Assembly: GCF_014852585.1 (NCBI RefSeq)
Contig: NZ_JACVBX010000015.1
Coordinates: forward strand, 93,864-157,863
Direction: 5' to 3'
DNA: 64,000 nt
Origin: Pseudomonas sp. PDM18
Lineage (GTDB): Bacteria > Pseudomonadota > Gammaproteobacteria > Pseudomonadales > Pseudomonadaceae
In this document: one piece after another, positions 53,312 through 63,656 of the stretch
Layout: the number at the start of each line of letters is the position of its first letter
Position numbering within the stretch: position 1 is the first letter of the stretch
Notes under the pieces: generated by a model
Databases searched by the model: none
Seen by the model: the letters and a program-made list of their open reading frames with translations, nothing else
What the model was told of the DNA's origin: nothing
Program-made: the position numbers and the translations under genes

Positions 53312-53319
53312 GCGCCGCC

Positions 53320-55644
53320 ATGACGCGTCCCCGATCTTCCAAACCTCGTAAAAAAAGCGGCAAATCGTCGCCCGCCATGCGCAAGTGGCTGGGCTGGGCT
53401 CTCAAGCTCGGTCTGGTTGGCGTGGTGGTGCTGGCCGGTTTTGCCGTGTACCTCGATGCGGTTGTCCAGGAGAAGTTCTCCGGCAAACGCTGGACTATTC
53501 CCGCCAAGGTCTATGCCCGGCCGCTGGAGCTGTTCGTCGGCCTGAAACTGGGCAAGGACGACTTCCTGCGCGAGCTGGATGCCCTGGGCTATCGGCGCGA
53601 GACTTCGGTCGCCGGGCCGGGCGCGGTGTCGGTGGCCGGCAATGCCGTCGACCTGAACACACGCGGCTTCCAGTTCTATGAAGGTGCCGAGCCGGCGCAG
53701 CGCATCCGTGTGCGCTTCTCCGGCGACTATGTGGCCGGCCTGAGTCGCGCCAACGGTGGCGACCTCGCTGTCGCACGCATGGAGCCGCTGCTGATCGGCG
53801 GCCTGTACCCGGCGCACAACGAAGACCGCATCCTGATCAAGCTCGACCAGGTGCCGCCGTACCTGATCGATACCCTGGTGGCCGTGGAAGACCGGGACTT
53901 CTGGACCCACCACGGGGTTTCGATCAAGTCCATCGCCCGCGCCGTCTGGGTCAACGCCAGCGCCGGCCAGTTGCGCCAGGGCGGCAGCACGCTGACCCAG
54001 CAGTTGGTGAAGAACTTCTTCCTGACCAACGAACGCAGCCTGTCGCGCAAGCTCACCGAAGCCATGATGGCGGTGCTGCTGGAACTGCATTACGACAAGC
54101 GCGAAATCCTCGAGGGCTACCTCAACGAGGTGTTCCTCGGCCAGGACGGCCAGCGCTCGGTGAACGGCTTCGGCCTCGCCAGCCAGTACTTCTTCAGCCA
54201 GCCGCTGTCGGAGCTCAAGCTGCCGCAGGTCGCTCTGCTGGTCGGCATGGTGAAAGGGCCCTCCTATTACAACCCGCGCCGCAATCCTGAACGTGCGCTG
54301 GAACGCCGCAACGTGGTGCTCGACGTGCTCGCCGAGCAGGGCGTGATCACTGCCGACGAAGCGGCTGCCGCCAAGCAGACGCCGCTGGGTGTGACTCGCC
54401 AGGGCAGCATGGCCAACAGCTCCTATCCGGCTTTCCTCGACCTGGTGAAACGCCAGCTGCGCGAGGATTACCGCGACGAGGACCTGACCGAAGAAGGCCT
54501 GCGTATCTTCACCAGCTTCGACCCCATCCTGCAGATGAAGGCCGAGTCCGCCGTCAGCGAAACCTTCAAGCGCCTCGAAGGCCGCAAGGGCGTCGCCGAA
54601 ACCGAAACCGCGATGGTCGTGACCAATCCGGAAACCGGTGAGATCCAGGCTTTGCTCGGCAGCCGCGACCCGCGCTTTGCTGGCTTCAACCGCGCCGTCG
54701 ATGCGGTGCGGCCGATCGGTTCTCTGGTCAAGCCGGCGGTCTACCTGACCGCGCTGGAAAAGCCGAGCCAGTACACCCTGACCAGTTACATCCAGGATCA
54801 GCCGTTCCAGGTGAAGGGCAAAGATGGTCAGGTCTGGACGCCGAAGAACTATGAAGGCACCGCCAACGGAACCATCTTCCTCTACCAGGGGTTGGCCCGT
54901 TCGCTGAACCTGTCTACTGCCAGGCTGGGTCTCGACCTGGGCGTGCCGAACGTTCTGAAGACGCTGGAGCGACTAGGCGTTTCGCCGAACTGGCCGGCTT
55001 ATCCGTCGATGCTGCTGGGGGCCGGTGCTCTGAGCCCGATGCAGGTGGCGACCATGTACCAGACCATCGCCAGCGGCGGTTTCAATACTCCGCTGCGTAG
55101 TATTCGCAGTGTGCTGGCGGCCGACGGGCAGCCGCTCAAGCGTTATCCGTTCCAGGTCCAGCAGCGCTTCGATCCGGGCGCCATCTATCTGCTGCAAAGC
55201 GCCATGCAGCGCGTGATGCGCGAGGGCACCGGGCGTTCCGTCTACAACCAGCTGCCGGCGTCCCTGACCCTGGCGGGCAAGACCGGCACCACCAACGACT
55301 CCCGCGACAGCTGGTTCTCCGGCTTCGGTCAGGACCTGCTGGCGGTGGTGTGGATCGGTCGCGACGACAACGGCAAGACGCCGCTCACCGGCGCCACCGG
55401 TGCGCTGCAGATCTGGACCAGCTTCATGCGCAAGGCCAATCCGGCGCCGCTGGACATGCCTATGCCGGATAATGTCGTGCAGGCCTGGGTCGATCCGCAT
55501 ACTGGGCAGGGCACAGACGCCAACTGCCCCGGTGCGGTGCAGATGCCTTATATTCGTGGAAGCGAGCCTGCGCTGGGCGCAGGTTGCGGAAACCAGACGC
55601 CGGCCGGCGAAGTCATGGATTGGGTGCGTGGCTGGTTGAACTGA
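53320..55644 (+). CDS. mrcB: penicillin-binding protein 1B
   Basis: Bifunctional murein polymerase of 774 residues. A short basic cytoplasmic tail and one transmembrane helix (about 25-46) are followed by the UB2H-like region, then the glycosyltransferase domain with E190 in VAVEDRDFWTHHGVSIKSIARAVW and GGSTLTQQLVKN. The transpeptidase domain has S468-L-V-K471 (RPIGSLVKPAVYL), the SLNLS SxN motif and K654TG (LAGKTGTTND). The in-frame stop just upstream fixes the start at 53320. No Shine-Dalgarno is seen. Confidence 0.96.
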   Translation: MTRPRSSKPRKKSGKSSPAMRKWLGWALKLGLVGVVVLAGFAVYLDAVVQEKFSGKRWTIPAKVYARPLELFVGLKLGKDDFLRELDALGYRRETSVAGPGAVSVAGNAVDLNTRGFQFYEGAEPAQRIRVRFSGDYVAGLSRANGGDLAVARMEPLLIGGLYPAHNEDRILIKLDQVPPYLIDTLVAVEDRDFWTHHGVSIKSIARAVWVNASAGQLRQGGSTLTQQLVKNFFLTNERSLSRKLTEAMMAVLLELHYDKREILEGYLNEVFLGQDGQRSVNGFGLASQYFFSQPLSELKLPQVALLVGMVKGPSYYNPRRNPERALERRNVVLDVLAEQGVITADEAAAAKQTPLGVTRQGSMANSSYPAFLDLVKRQLREDYRDEDLTEEGLRIFTSFDPILQMKAESAVSETFKRLEGRKGVAETETAMVVTNPETGEIQALLGSRDPRFAGFNRAVDAVRPIGSLVKPAVYLTALEKPSQYTLTSYIQDQPFQVKGKDGQVWTPKNYEGTANGTIFLYQGLARSLNLSTARLGLDLGVPNVLKTLERLGVSPNWPAYPSMLLGAGALSPMQVATMYQTIASGGFNTPLRSIRSVLAADGQPLKRYPFQVQQRFDPGAIYLLQSAMQRVMREGTGRSVYNQLPASLTLAGKTGTTNDSRDSWFSGFGQDLLAVVWIGRDDNGKTPLTGATGALQIWTSFMRKANPAPLDMPMPDNVVQAWVDPHTGQGTDANCPGAVQMPYIRGSEPALGAGCGNQTPAGEVMDWVRGWLN

Positions 55645-55660
55645 TGCAAGAGGATTGGAA

Positions 55661-56485
55661 GTGAGAAAAGCTTGGTTTGCAGCGTCGGCGACTCTGGCGC
55701 TTCTGTCCGGTTGTGCCTCCCCCCAGCACGGCGCGATTCCCGTGCAGGACTCCGGTACCTCCGTCTCCAACTCGGAGCGCGTCGGCCGCAGCGGTGGCAA
55801 CACCCAGGCGCCGGTACGTGCCGGAGCCGGCCAGAGCATCCCGCAAGGTGACTCCGGCGTTACCGTGATGGTCCCGCAGGATGCCGGCGTGGCACCTATC
55901 CAGACCTTCCCGGCACAAACCGGCGCTGCGCCGATCAGCACTGCGCCGATGACCACCTCCGGAGGTGCCAGCGGCTCGAACTATTCGTCGCAGCAGCCGA
56001 TTTCCACCAGCGGCGGCATTACCTCCAGCGGTGGTTTCCAGTCGCAGACCTACCAGCAGCCGGCGTACCAGACCCAGCAGGCGGCGCCGTCCTCCCAGAA
56101 CGTTTATCAGGGCCCGTCCGGGATTCCGTCGAGCAACTCCGGCCTGTCGGCGGACGAGCAGCTGGATGGCCCGGTGCTGGCGCTGTTGACCTCCGCTTCG
56201 CAGCAGCAGGGCGGTGGTGATCTGAACGGCGCTGCTGCCAGCCTGGAGCGTGCCCAGCGTATCGCTCCGCGCGAGCCGCAGGTGCTCTACAAGCTGGCCC
56301 AGGTTCGCCTGGCCCAGGGCGATGCCGCGCAGGCCGAGCAGGTAGCGCTGCGAGGTCTGTCGCTGGCCAATGGTCGCCCGACCATGCAGGCCAGCCTGTG
56401 GGATCTGATTGCCAAGTGCCGTGACCAGCAGGGCAATGCGGCCGGTGCCGCCGAAGCGCGGCAGAAAGCCAAGGTGACCCTGTAA
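55661..56485 (+). CDS. TPR-containing lipoprotein
   Basis: GTG at 55661 (MRKAWFAASATLALLSGC) is preferred over a TTG two codons upstream because it places the lipobox LLSGC correctly and follows AGAGGATTGGAA. It gives 274 residues. Residues about 20-165 are Gly/Ser/Gln/Thr-rich and probably flexible. TPR-like helices (about 180-270, GDLNGAAASLERAQRIAPREPQVLYKLAQVRLAQGDAAQAEQVALRG) end the protein. It lies 17 bases after mrcB, so it may assist PBP1B at the outer membrane as LpoB does in E. coli; this is inference from position only. Confidence 0.85.
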   Translation: MRKAWFAASATLALLSGCASPQHGAIPVQDSGTSVSNSERVGRSGGNTQAPVRAGAGQSIPQGDSGVTVMVPQDAGVAPIQTFPAQTGAAPISTAPMTTSGGASGSNYSSQQPISTSGGITSSGGFQSQTYQQPAYQTQQAAPSSQNVYQGPSGIPSSNSGLSADEQLDGPVLALLTSASQQQGGGDLNGAAASLERAQRIAPREPQVLYKLAQVRLAQGDAAQAEQVALRGLSLANGRPTMQASLWDLIAKCRDQQGNAAGAAEARQKAKVTL

Positions 56486-56814
56486 TGGACGGGCGTGTGC
56501 TGGCCGTTGCCGATCAGTTGCTGCGGATCGAGCGGGAGCTGCGTGCGATCGGGAAGTGGGGAGTTGAGAGCCCGTCGACGGACAGGCTCTCCAGCATCGA
56601 GCCCTTCTGCGTGGACACGTTGGCGCTGGAGGAGTGGCTGCAGTGGATCTTCCTGCCGCGGATGAAGTTGATCATCGAGAGTGGCGCGGACCTGCCCAGT
56701 GCCTCAGGCATCCGCGCCATCGCGGAAATGGCTTACGCCAATGAGGGCGCACGAGTGGTGGCGTTGCTGGATGCCCTTGGCGCCTTCGATCAACTGATCA
56801 GCCCGACGCCCTGA
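56485..56814 (+). CDS. YqcC-family protein
   Basis: A 109-residue helical protein beginning MDGRVLAVADQLLRIERELRAIGKWG. The family core is IEPFCVDTLALEEWLQWIFLPRMKLIIESGADLPSASGIRAIAEMAY (about 37-85). The start overlaps the lipoprotein stop (TAATG), so it is coupled to it. In enterobacteria yqcC neighbours the tRNA pseudouridine synthase truC; no truC is seen here. Molecular function unknown. Confidence 0.85.
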   Translation: MDGRVLAVADQLLRIERELRAIGKWGVESPSTDRLSSIEPFCVDTLALEEWLQWIFLPRMKLIIESGADLPSASGIRAIAEMAYANEGARVVALLDALGAFDQLISPTP

Positions 56815-56820
56815 GGGGCA

Positions 56821-57270
56821 TCAGTTGCAGTTTTCGCGCAGGCTCTTCTCGCTGGTGGCGATGCGCCCCTGGCGTTCTTCTTCGGTGATCCGCCGCAGAT
56901 CGCCGTTACCGTCGTCCACCCGGATCCGCGGGTTGTTCTTCAGTTGGGCCAAGTCGGTGCGCAGCTTTTCGCATTGCTGAATGCGCTCGGCTTCCTGCTG
57001 TGCCACTTCCTGGCGCACCTTCTCGTCGGCGGCCTTCTGCTTTTCGTCCGTGCTGGGTGGCAGCGTAGGCTTGGCGGCAGCGGGCGGCGGGAAGTTGCTC
57101 GCCTTGGGCGGGGCGGTATTGGTGTTGACGGCGGCGGCGTCGGTGCCTTCCGGCGGTTGGGCGCCGAAGTGGGTGATGCCCTGGGCATCGACCCATTTGT
57201 AGACCTGCGCGGCCATCACGGTCGGGGCCAGTGCGAGCAGCAGGCTGCCCATGAAAATCGTCCGTCGCAT
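56821..57270 (-). CDS. DUF4124 periplasmic protein
   Basis: A 149-residue exported protein: the signal peptide MRRTIFMGSLLLALAPTVMAAQ is followed by the DUF4124 hallmark VYKWVDAQGITHFGAQPPEG. A Pro/Ala-rich stretch and a Lys/Glu/Gln-rich coiled-coil-like tail (about 72-110) follow. Function unknown. It converges on yqcC with six bases between and diverges from ilvI. Confidence 0.87.
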   Translation of the reverse strand: MRRTIFMGSLLLALAPTVMAAQVYKWVDAQGITHFGAQPPEGTDAAAVNTNTAPPKASNFPPPAAAKPTLPPSTDEKQKAADEKVRQEVAQQEAERIQQCEKLRTDLAQLKNNPRIRVDDGNGDLRRITEEERQGRIATSEKSLRENCN

Positions 57271-57365
57271 GCGTTGTCGATCCTTGGGATGCGGAGTCTG
57301 TTGGTAACTATAACCAAAACGTGCGCTTATTCACTCTGAGAAAGTTCACATCCCTGCTTCATTCA

Positions 57366-57408
57366 AAGCCATATATGGCTTGACTTGGCCGCTTCGTTTC
57401 AGAAGAAT
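57366..57408 (+). promoter_or_regulatory. likely ilvIH promoter with overlapping palindromic operator
   Basis: A perfect 16-bp palindrome AAGCCATATATGGCTT at 57366-57381 touches the -35 TTGACT (57380-57385). After 17 bp comes AAGAAT (57403-57408) as -10. The predicted start is about 57415, giving a 260-base leader. The remainder of the 403-base gap has no convincing gene. Confidence 0.55.
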
Positions 57409-57627
57409 CCAAGGTTCGCTGCAGTGGGCCGGCCGCAAGCTGGTTTTACTCGGCAGACAAGAGGTGCTACCCGCGCCGCAAAGTTTCACCCTGTTTCGCG
57501 TTACCTCGCGCTGGGTGGAGGCTCTCCGTAACACAAACAGGAGCGTCTCCAGGTTCTGCTCAATCGGCAGTCGACGTAGCCGGCGATTACATTCGCCCAT
57601 GTCTGCCGGGCAGCCATCCAAGTCGGT

Positions 57628-57645
57628 CCCCCACGTTGGGGGTTT
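57628..57645 (+). other. hairpin in the ilvI leader
   Basis: CCCCCA / TGGGGG with a 3-base loop, then TTT, 28 bases before the ilvI start. It may be a weak attenuator; the T-run is too short for a confident terminator call. Confidence 0.45.
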
Positions 57646-57673
57646 CCGTATATAGCGTTCTAGAGGTGACAAC

Positions 57674-59404
57674 GTGGAACTTTTATCCGGCGCTGAAATG
57701 GTCGTCCGCTCCCTGCGTGACGAAGGCGTTAAGTACATCTACGGGTACCCGGGCGGTGCCCTCCTGCATATCTACGACGCTCTCTTCAAAGAGAACGAAG
57801 TAACCCATATCCTGGTTCGCCACGAGCAGGCCGCGACCCACATGGCCGACGGCTATGCGCGCGCCACCGGCAAGCCGGGCGTGGTGCTGGTGACCTCCGG
57901 TCCCGGCGCGACCAACGCCGTCACCGGCATCGCTACCGCCTACATGGACTCCATCCCGATGGTGGTGATCTCTGGCCAGGTGGCGAGCAACATGGTCGGT
58001 ACCGATGCGTTCCAGGAAACCGACATGGTCGGTATCTCCCGCCCGATCGTGAAGCACAGCTTCATCATCAAGCACCCGTCGGAAATCCCGGAAGTCATCA
58101 AGAAGGCCTTCTATATCGCCCAGTCCGGTCGTCCCGGCCCGGTGGTGATCGATATTCCGAAGGACATGGGCGATCCGACCCAGAAGTTCGAGTACAACTA
58201 CCCGAAGAAGGTCAAGCTGCGCTCCTACAGCCCGGCGGTCCGTGGTCACTCCGGTCAGATCCGCAAGGCTGCCGAGATGATGCTCGCCGCCAAGCGCCCG
58301 ATCATCTACGCCGGTGGTGGCGTGATCATGGGCAATGCCGCCGAGCCGCTGACCGAAGTCGCGCGCATGCTCAATGTGCCGGTCACCAACACCCTGATGG
58401 GGCTGGGTGGCTATCCGGGTGCCGATCGCCAGTTCGTCGGCATGCTCGGCATGCACGGCAGCTACACCGCGAACCTCGCGATGCACCACGCTGACGTGAT
58501 CTTCGCGGTAGGCGCACGCTTCGACGACCGCGTGATCAACGGCGAGACCGCTGCCAAGTTCTGTCCGAACGCCAAGATCATCCACGTCGACATCGACCCG
58601 GCCTCGATCTCCAAGACCGTCAAGGCCGACATCCCGATCGTCGGCCCGGTGGACAGCGTCCTGACCGAAATGGTCGCGATCCTCAAGGAAATCGGCGAGA
58701 CCCCGAACAAGGAAGCCCAGGCTGCCTGGTGGAAGCAGATCGAGGAATGGCGCGGCACCCGCGGCCTGTTCCCGTACAACATGGGCGACGGCAGCATCAT
58801 CAAGCCGCAGACCGTGATCGAGACCCTCTGCGAAGTCACCAACGGTGATGCCTTCGTCGCTTCCGACGTGGGCCAGCACCAGATGTTCGCGGCGCAGTAC
58901 TACCGCTTCAACAAGCCCAATCGCTGGATCAACTCCGGTGGCCTGGGCACCATGGGCTTCGGTTTCCCGGCCGCCATGGGCGTGAAGCTGAACTTCCCCG
59001 ATGCCGACGTCGCCTGCGTGACCGGTGAAGGCAGCATCCAGATGAACATCCAGGAGCTGTCCACCTGCCTGCAGTACGACCTGCCGGTGAAGATCGTCAA
59101 CCTGAACAACGGTGCGCTGGGCATGGTCCGCCAATGGCAGGACATGCAGTACAACAGCCGTTATTCGCACTCCTACATGGAATCGCTGCCGGACTTCGTC
59201 AAGCTGGCTGAAGCGTATGGCCACGTCGGCATGCGCATCACCGACCTGAAGGACCTGAAACCGATGATGGAAGAAGCCTTCGCGATGAAGAATCGCCTGG
59301 TCTTCCTCGACATCCAGGTCGATACCAGCGAGCACGTCTACCCGATGCAGATCCGCGGTGGTGCGATGCGCGACATGTGGCTGAGCAAGACGGAGCGTAC
59401 CTGA
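57674..59404 (+). CDS. ilvI: acetolactate synthase large subunit
   Basis: ThDP enzyme of branched-chain amino-acid synthesis, 576 residues with a GTG start after AGAGGTGACAAC. The N-terminal [15 protein letters not shown] has the catalytic glutamate region ([25 protein letters not shown]). The ThDP motif is [40 protein letters not shown]. The regulatory subunit follows two bases after the stop. It supplies the precursor that panB also uses. Confidence 0.97.
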   Translation: MELLSGAEMVVRSLRDEGVKYIYGYPGGALLHIYDALFKENEVTHILVRHEQAATHMADGYARATGKPGVVLVTSGPGATNAVTGIATAYMDSIPMVVISGQVASNMVGTDAFQETDMVGISRPIVKHSFIIKHPSEIPEVIKKAFYIAQSGRPGPVVIDIPKDMGDPTQKFEYNYPKKVKLRSYSPAVRGHSGQIRKAAEMMLAAKRPIIYAGGGVIMGNAAEPLTEVARMLNVPVTNTLMGLGGYPGADRQFVGMLGMHGSYTANLAMHHADVIFAVGARFDDRVINGETAAKFCPNAKIIHVDIDPASISKTVKADIPIVGPVDSVLTEMVAILKEIGETPNKEAQAAWWKQIEEWRGTRGLFPYNMGDGSIIKPQTVIETLCEVTNGDAFVASDVGQHQMFAAQYYRFNKPNRWINSGGLGTMGFGFPAAMGVKLNFPDADVACVTGEGSIQMNIQELSTCLQYDLPVKIVNLNNGALGMVRQWQDMQYNSRYSHSYMESLPDFVKLAEAYGHVGMRITDLKDLKPMMEEAFAMKNRLVFLDIQVDTSEHVYPMQIRGGAMRDMWLSKTERT

Positions 59405-59406
59405 TC

Positions 59407-59898
59407 ATGCGACACATCATTTCCCTGCTGCTGGAAAACGAACCCGGTGCGCTCTCCCGCGTGGTCGGCCTGTTCTCCCAGCGCAACTACAACATCGAAA
59501 GCCTGACCGTCGCCCCGACCGAGGACCCGACGCTGTCGCGCCTGACCCTGACCACCGCCGGTCAGGATGAGGTCATCGAGCAGATCACCAAGAACCTCAA
59601 CAAGCTCATCGAGGTGGTAAAACTGGTGAACCTCTCGGAGAGCGCGCACATCGAGCGCGAGCTGATGCTGGTGAAAGTGAAGGCGACCGGCGCCCAGCGT
59701 GCCGAGGTCAAGCGCACCACCGACATCTTCCGCGGACAGATCGTCGACGTCACCAGCAGCGTCTACACCGTGCAGCTGGCCGGTACCAGCGACAAGCTGG
59801 ATAGCTTCATCCAGGCCGTCGGCGCCGCGTCGATCCTCGAAGTTGTCCGTAGCGGCGTCACCGGCATTGCCCGTGGCGACAAGACTCTCAGCATCTGA
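59407..59898 (+). CDS. ilvH: acetolactate synthase small (regulatory) subunit
   Basis: Valine-sensitive regulatory subunit, 163 residues from ATG at 59407 (MRHIISLLLENEPGALSRVVGLFSQRNYNIESLTVAPTED), two bases after ilvI. The ACT domain spans about 4-78; the C-terminal domain carries FRGQIVDVTSSVYTVQLAGTSDKLDSFIQAV. The in-frame extension into ilvI is rejected. Confidence 0.96.
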   Translation: MRHIISLLLENEPGALSRVVGLFSQRNYNIESLTVAPTEDPTLSRLTLTTAGQDEVIEQITKNLNKLIEVVKLVNLSESAHIERELMLVKVKATGAQRAEVKRTTDIFRGQIVDVTSSVYTVQLAGTSDKLDSFIQAVGAASILEVVRSGVTGIARGDKTLSI

Positions 59899-59927
59899 TT
59901 TGAAATACGGCCCACGAGGCCAACTGA

Positions 59928-60959
<1,032 letters not shown>

Positions 60960-60980
60960 GGTCTTTTCGACGAACGAAGA

Positions 60981-61004
60981 AACGCGGCGCTTGCCGCGTT
61001 TTTT
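60981..61004 (+). terminator. terminator after ilvC
   Basis: 8-bp stem AACGCGGC / GCCGCGTT with a GCTT loop, followed by TTTT. It ends the ilvIHC transcript. Confidence 0.88.
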
Positions 61005-61108
61005 CGTTTAGGGGCGGTGATCTGGTATAAAGCGGGGGCGTCGGGTGAGTCTGCGCAGTAGCGTGCCCCGGCGAATCTCAGCCTCAACGAGTTCTCAAGG
61101 AATCGTCC

Positions 61109-61933
61109 ATGAGTGAAGGTCACGAGGAGCCGAACAAGGCTTCCGACACCGAAGAAAGTCTGCTGCCCATCGATGAACACATCGAAGAGGGGCATGACGC
61201 CGAAGGTCGCAAGGTTCGTCATCGCGGCATCTACCTGCTGCCCAACCTGTTCACCACCGCGGCACTGTTCACCGGCCTCTACGCCATCATCAATGCCATG
61301 AACGGCGACTTCTCCAACGCCGCTATCGCCATCTTCGTCGCCATGGTCCTCGACGGCCTCGACGGTCGTGTGGCCCGCCTGACCAATACCCAGAGTGCCT
61401 TCGGTGCCGAGTACGACTCGCTGTCCGACATGGTTGCTTTTGGTGTCGCTCCGGCGCTGGTTGCCTTCGAGTGGGCGCTGAGCAGCCTGGGCAAGGTCGG
61501 CTGGATGGTCGCCTTCATCTATGTGGCGGGAGCTGCTCTGCGTCTGGCACGCTTCAATACTCAGGTGGGCAAGGCCGACAAGCGCTACTTCATTGGTCTG
61601 GCCAGTCCGGCTGCCGCGGCGCTGGTTGCCGGTACGGTGTGGGCGTTCGCCGACTTCGACGTGCAGGGTGCCAAGGTTTCCCTGCTGGTTGCCCTGATGG
61701 TCGCTGCCGCTGGCATGCTGATGGTCAGCAACATCAAGTACTACAGCTTCAAGGATCTCGACCTGCGTGGTCGCGTGCCGTTCATGGCGATCCTGGTGGT
61801 GGTGCTGGCATTCGCCGTGGTCTTCACCGACCCGCCGCGCATCCTGCTCCTGCTGTTCCTTGCTTACGCCACCTCCGGCCCGGTGCAATACTTGTTGCAA
61901 TTGCGCCGTCGCAAGCAGCCGCCTGCCGTGTAA
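61109..61933 (+). CDS. pssA: CDP-diacylglycerol-serine O-phosphatidyltransferase
   Basis: Makes phosphatidylserine, the precursor of phosphatidylethanolamine. The 274-residue membrane protein has a 30-residue acidic N-terminal tail, then about seven hydrophobic segments. The CDP-alcohol phosphotransferase motif is LDGLDGRVARLTNTQSAFGAEYDSLSDMVAFG, with all metal-binding aspartates. It belongs to the integral-membrane type II family, not the E. coli cytosolic type. msrP follows after 57 bases. Confidence 0.95.
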   Translation: MSEGHEEPNKASDTEESLLPIDEHIEEGHDAEGRKVRHRGIYLLPNLFTTAALFTGLYAIINAMNGDFSNAAIAIFVAMVLDGLDGRVARLTNTQSAFGAEYDSLSDMVAFGVAPALVAFEWALSSLGKVGWMVAFIYVAGAALRLARFNTQVGKADKRYFIGLASPAAAALVAGTVWAFADFDVQGAKVSLLVALMVAAAGMLMVSNIKYYSFKDLDLRGRVPFMAILVVVLAFAVVFTDPPRILLLLFLAYATSGPVQYLLQLRRRKQPPAV

Positions 61934-61940
61934 TTTCCAG

Positions 61941-61988
61941 CGGGCTCCGCAGTCTACTGGCGCATACAGCCAGTCGTTGCGGAGCCCG
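61941..61988 (+). promoter_or_regulatory. leader stem-loop that sequesters the msrP ribosome-binding site
   Basis: A perfect 11-bp stem CGGGCTCCGCA (61941-61951) / TGCGGAGCCCG (61978-61988), with an inner 6-bp stem ACTGGC/GCCAGT. The only plausible Shine-Dalgarno, GGAG at 61981-61984, lies inside the right arm, six bases before the ATG. There is no T-run, so it is not an obvious terminator. Confidence 0.7.
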
Positions 61989-61990
61989 TC

Positions 61991-63001
61991 ATGCTGATCA
62001 AGTCGTCCCGCCTTTCCGATTGCCACGAATCGGAAGTCACTCCTGAATCCCTCTATCTCTCCCGCCGCCACTTTCTCGGTGGTGCGATGGCGGCTGCCGC
62101 ACTGTCCGGACTGCCCCGGCTGAGCCTTGCCGATGGCGGTCGCTATGCTGATGTGGCCGAAGCGGCTGCTCCTTCCTGGTTGGCGGAGAAGCTGTCGGCT
62201 ACCCGCTGGGATGCCGTGACGGTGAAAGATGAAGCCATTACGCCATTCAAGGACGCGACCACCTACAACAACTTCTACGAGTTCGGCCCCGACAAGGGCG
62301 ATCCCGCCGCCAATGCCGGCGCGCTGAAGACCGAGCCGTGGTCAGTCGTGATCGATGGGGAGGTGGGCAAGCCTGGCAAGTATGGTCTCGAAGACTTCAT
62401 CAAGCCCTATCAACTGGAGGAACGCATCTACCGGCTGCGCTGTGTCGAAGCCTGGTCAATGGTCATTCCCTGGATTGGCTTCCCGATATCCGACCTGATC
62501 AAGCGAGTGGAGCCGACCAGCAAGGCAAAGTACGTACGCTTCGAAACGCTGGTGGATCGCAAGGACATGCCGGGTGTGCAGTCCAACTTCGCCCTGATCG
62601 ACTGGCCCTATGTGGAAGGGTTGCGTATGGACGAAGCCATGCATCCGTTGGCGATATTGGCAGTCGGCATCTATGGCCGGGTGCTGGCGAACCAGAACGG
62701 AGCACCGCTTCGCCTGGTGGTGCCGTGGAAGTACGGGTTCAAGGGGGCCAAGTCCATCGTGCGGATCAGCTTCGTGGAAGAGCAGCCCAAGACTACCTGG
62801 CAAAGCCTGGCGGCTGATGAGTACGGTTTCTATGCCAACGTCAATCCGACCGTGGACCATCCTCGCTGGAGTCAGGCGCGCGAGCGGCGCCTGCCCAGTG
62901 GACTATTCAGCCCCAATGTTCGTCCTACCCTCATGTTCAACGGCTACGCCGATGAGGTCGCTTCGCTTTATGCAGGCATGGACCTGAGGATGGATTACTG
63001 A
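61991..63001 (+). CDS. msrP: protein-methionine-sulfoxide reductase catalytic subunit MsrP
   Basis: Periplasmic molybdopterin enzyme that repairs oxidised methionines in envelope proteins. It has 336 residues. A twin-arginine signal is seen in [26 protein letters not shown]. The conserved mature part includes [18 protein letters not shown], the Mo-ligand cysteine in [18 protein letters not shown], and [21 protein letters not shown]. Its stop overlaps the msrQ start (ATGA-type). Translation may be limited by the upstream stem. Confidence 0.96.
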   Translation: MLIKSSRLSDCHESEVTPESLYLSRRHFLGGAMAAAALSGLPRLSLADGGRYADVAEAAAPSWLAEKLSATRWDAVTVKDEAITPFKDATTYNNFYEFGPDKGDPAANAGALKTEPWSVVIDGEVGKPGKYGLEDFIKPYQLEERIYRLRCVEAWSMVIPWIGFPISDLIKRVEPTSKAKYVRFETLVDRKDMPGVQSNFALIDWPYVEGLRMDEAMHPLAILAVGIYGRVLANQNGAPLRLVVPWKYGFKGAKSIVRISFVEEQPKTTWQSLAADEYGFYANVNPTVDHPRWSQARERRLPSGLFSPNVRPTLMFNGYADEVASLYAGMDLRMDY

Positions 63002-63609
63002 TGCGCTATCCGTTCTGGCGGGCCGGGGTGTTTCTGGCTGCGATGCTGCCGCCCCTTTATTGGCTGTACCAGGCGTGGATCTTCGATCTCGGCCCGGACC
63101 CGGGCAAGGCGTTGGTCGACCGGCTGGGGCAGGGCGGTCTGATCCTGTTGCTCATAACCCTGACCATGACTCCCCTGCAGAAGATCACCCGCTGGGGAGG
63201 CTGGGTACAGGTGAGGCGGCAGTTGGGTCTGTGGTGCTTCACTTATATAGTGCTGCACCTGGGCGCCTATGCCGTCTTCATCCTGGGTCTGGACTGGGCG
63301 CAGTTGGGCGTAGAACTGCGCAAGCGTCCCTATATCATCGTGGGGGGCATTGCCTTCCTCGGTCTGCTCTTCCTGGCGATCACCTCCAACCGGTACAGCA
63401 TGCGAAAGCTCGGGGCGAGCTGGAAGAAACTGCATCGCCTGATATATGTCATCCTCGGTCTGGGGTTGCTGCATATGCTGTGGGTCGTACGCTCAGATCT
63501 TGAGCGCTGGGCGGTCTATGCAGCCATAGGCCTGATCCTGATGCTTCTGCGGACGCCGCCGGTGGCGCGTCGCCTACCTTTCCTGCGGGGCCGTCCGGCG
63601 GCGAACTGA
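63001..63609 (+). CDS. msrQ: haem-binding membrane subunit MsrQ
   Basis: Electron donor to MsrP. The 202-residue protein has about six transmembrane segments and conserved histidines in [18 protein letters not shown] and [25 protein letters not shown]. It belongs to the ferric-reductase-like membrane family. It starts within the last base of msrP, so the pair is translationally coupled. Confidence 0.95.
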   Translation: MRYPFWRAGVFLAAMLPPLYWLYQAWIFDLGPDPGKALVDRLGQGGLILLLITLTMTPLQKITRWGGWVQVRRQLGLWCFTYIVLHLGAYAVFILGLDWAQLGVELRKRPYIIVGGIAFLGLLFLAITSNRYSMRKLGASWKKLHRLIYVILGLGLLHMLWVVRSDLERWAVYAAIGLILMLLRTPPVARRLPFLRGRPAAN

Positions 63610-63628
63610 AGAAAGTTTAAATTAGTCG

Positions 63629-63656
63629 TTGACGGCTGATTTAAACTCCCTATAAT
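63629..63656 (+). promoter_or_regulatory. rRNA operon promoter P1
   Basis: TTGACG at 63629-63634 and TATAAT at 63651-63656, 16-bp spacing, followed by a GCGCGCC discriminator. It starts 20 bases after the msrQ stop. Confidence 0.85.

Noticed and set aside
57380..57655. A 91-codon frame in the ilvI leader
   Set aside because: It begins at the -35 box, has no ribosome-binding site, and the translation is basic low-conservation sequence without an Ile/Val/Leu run.
57683..59335. A 550-codon open frame opposite ilvI
   Set aside because: Shadow of ilvI; no recognisable domain.
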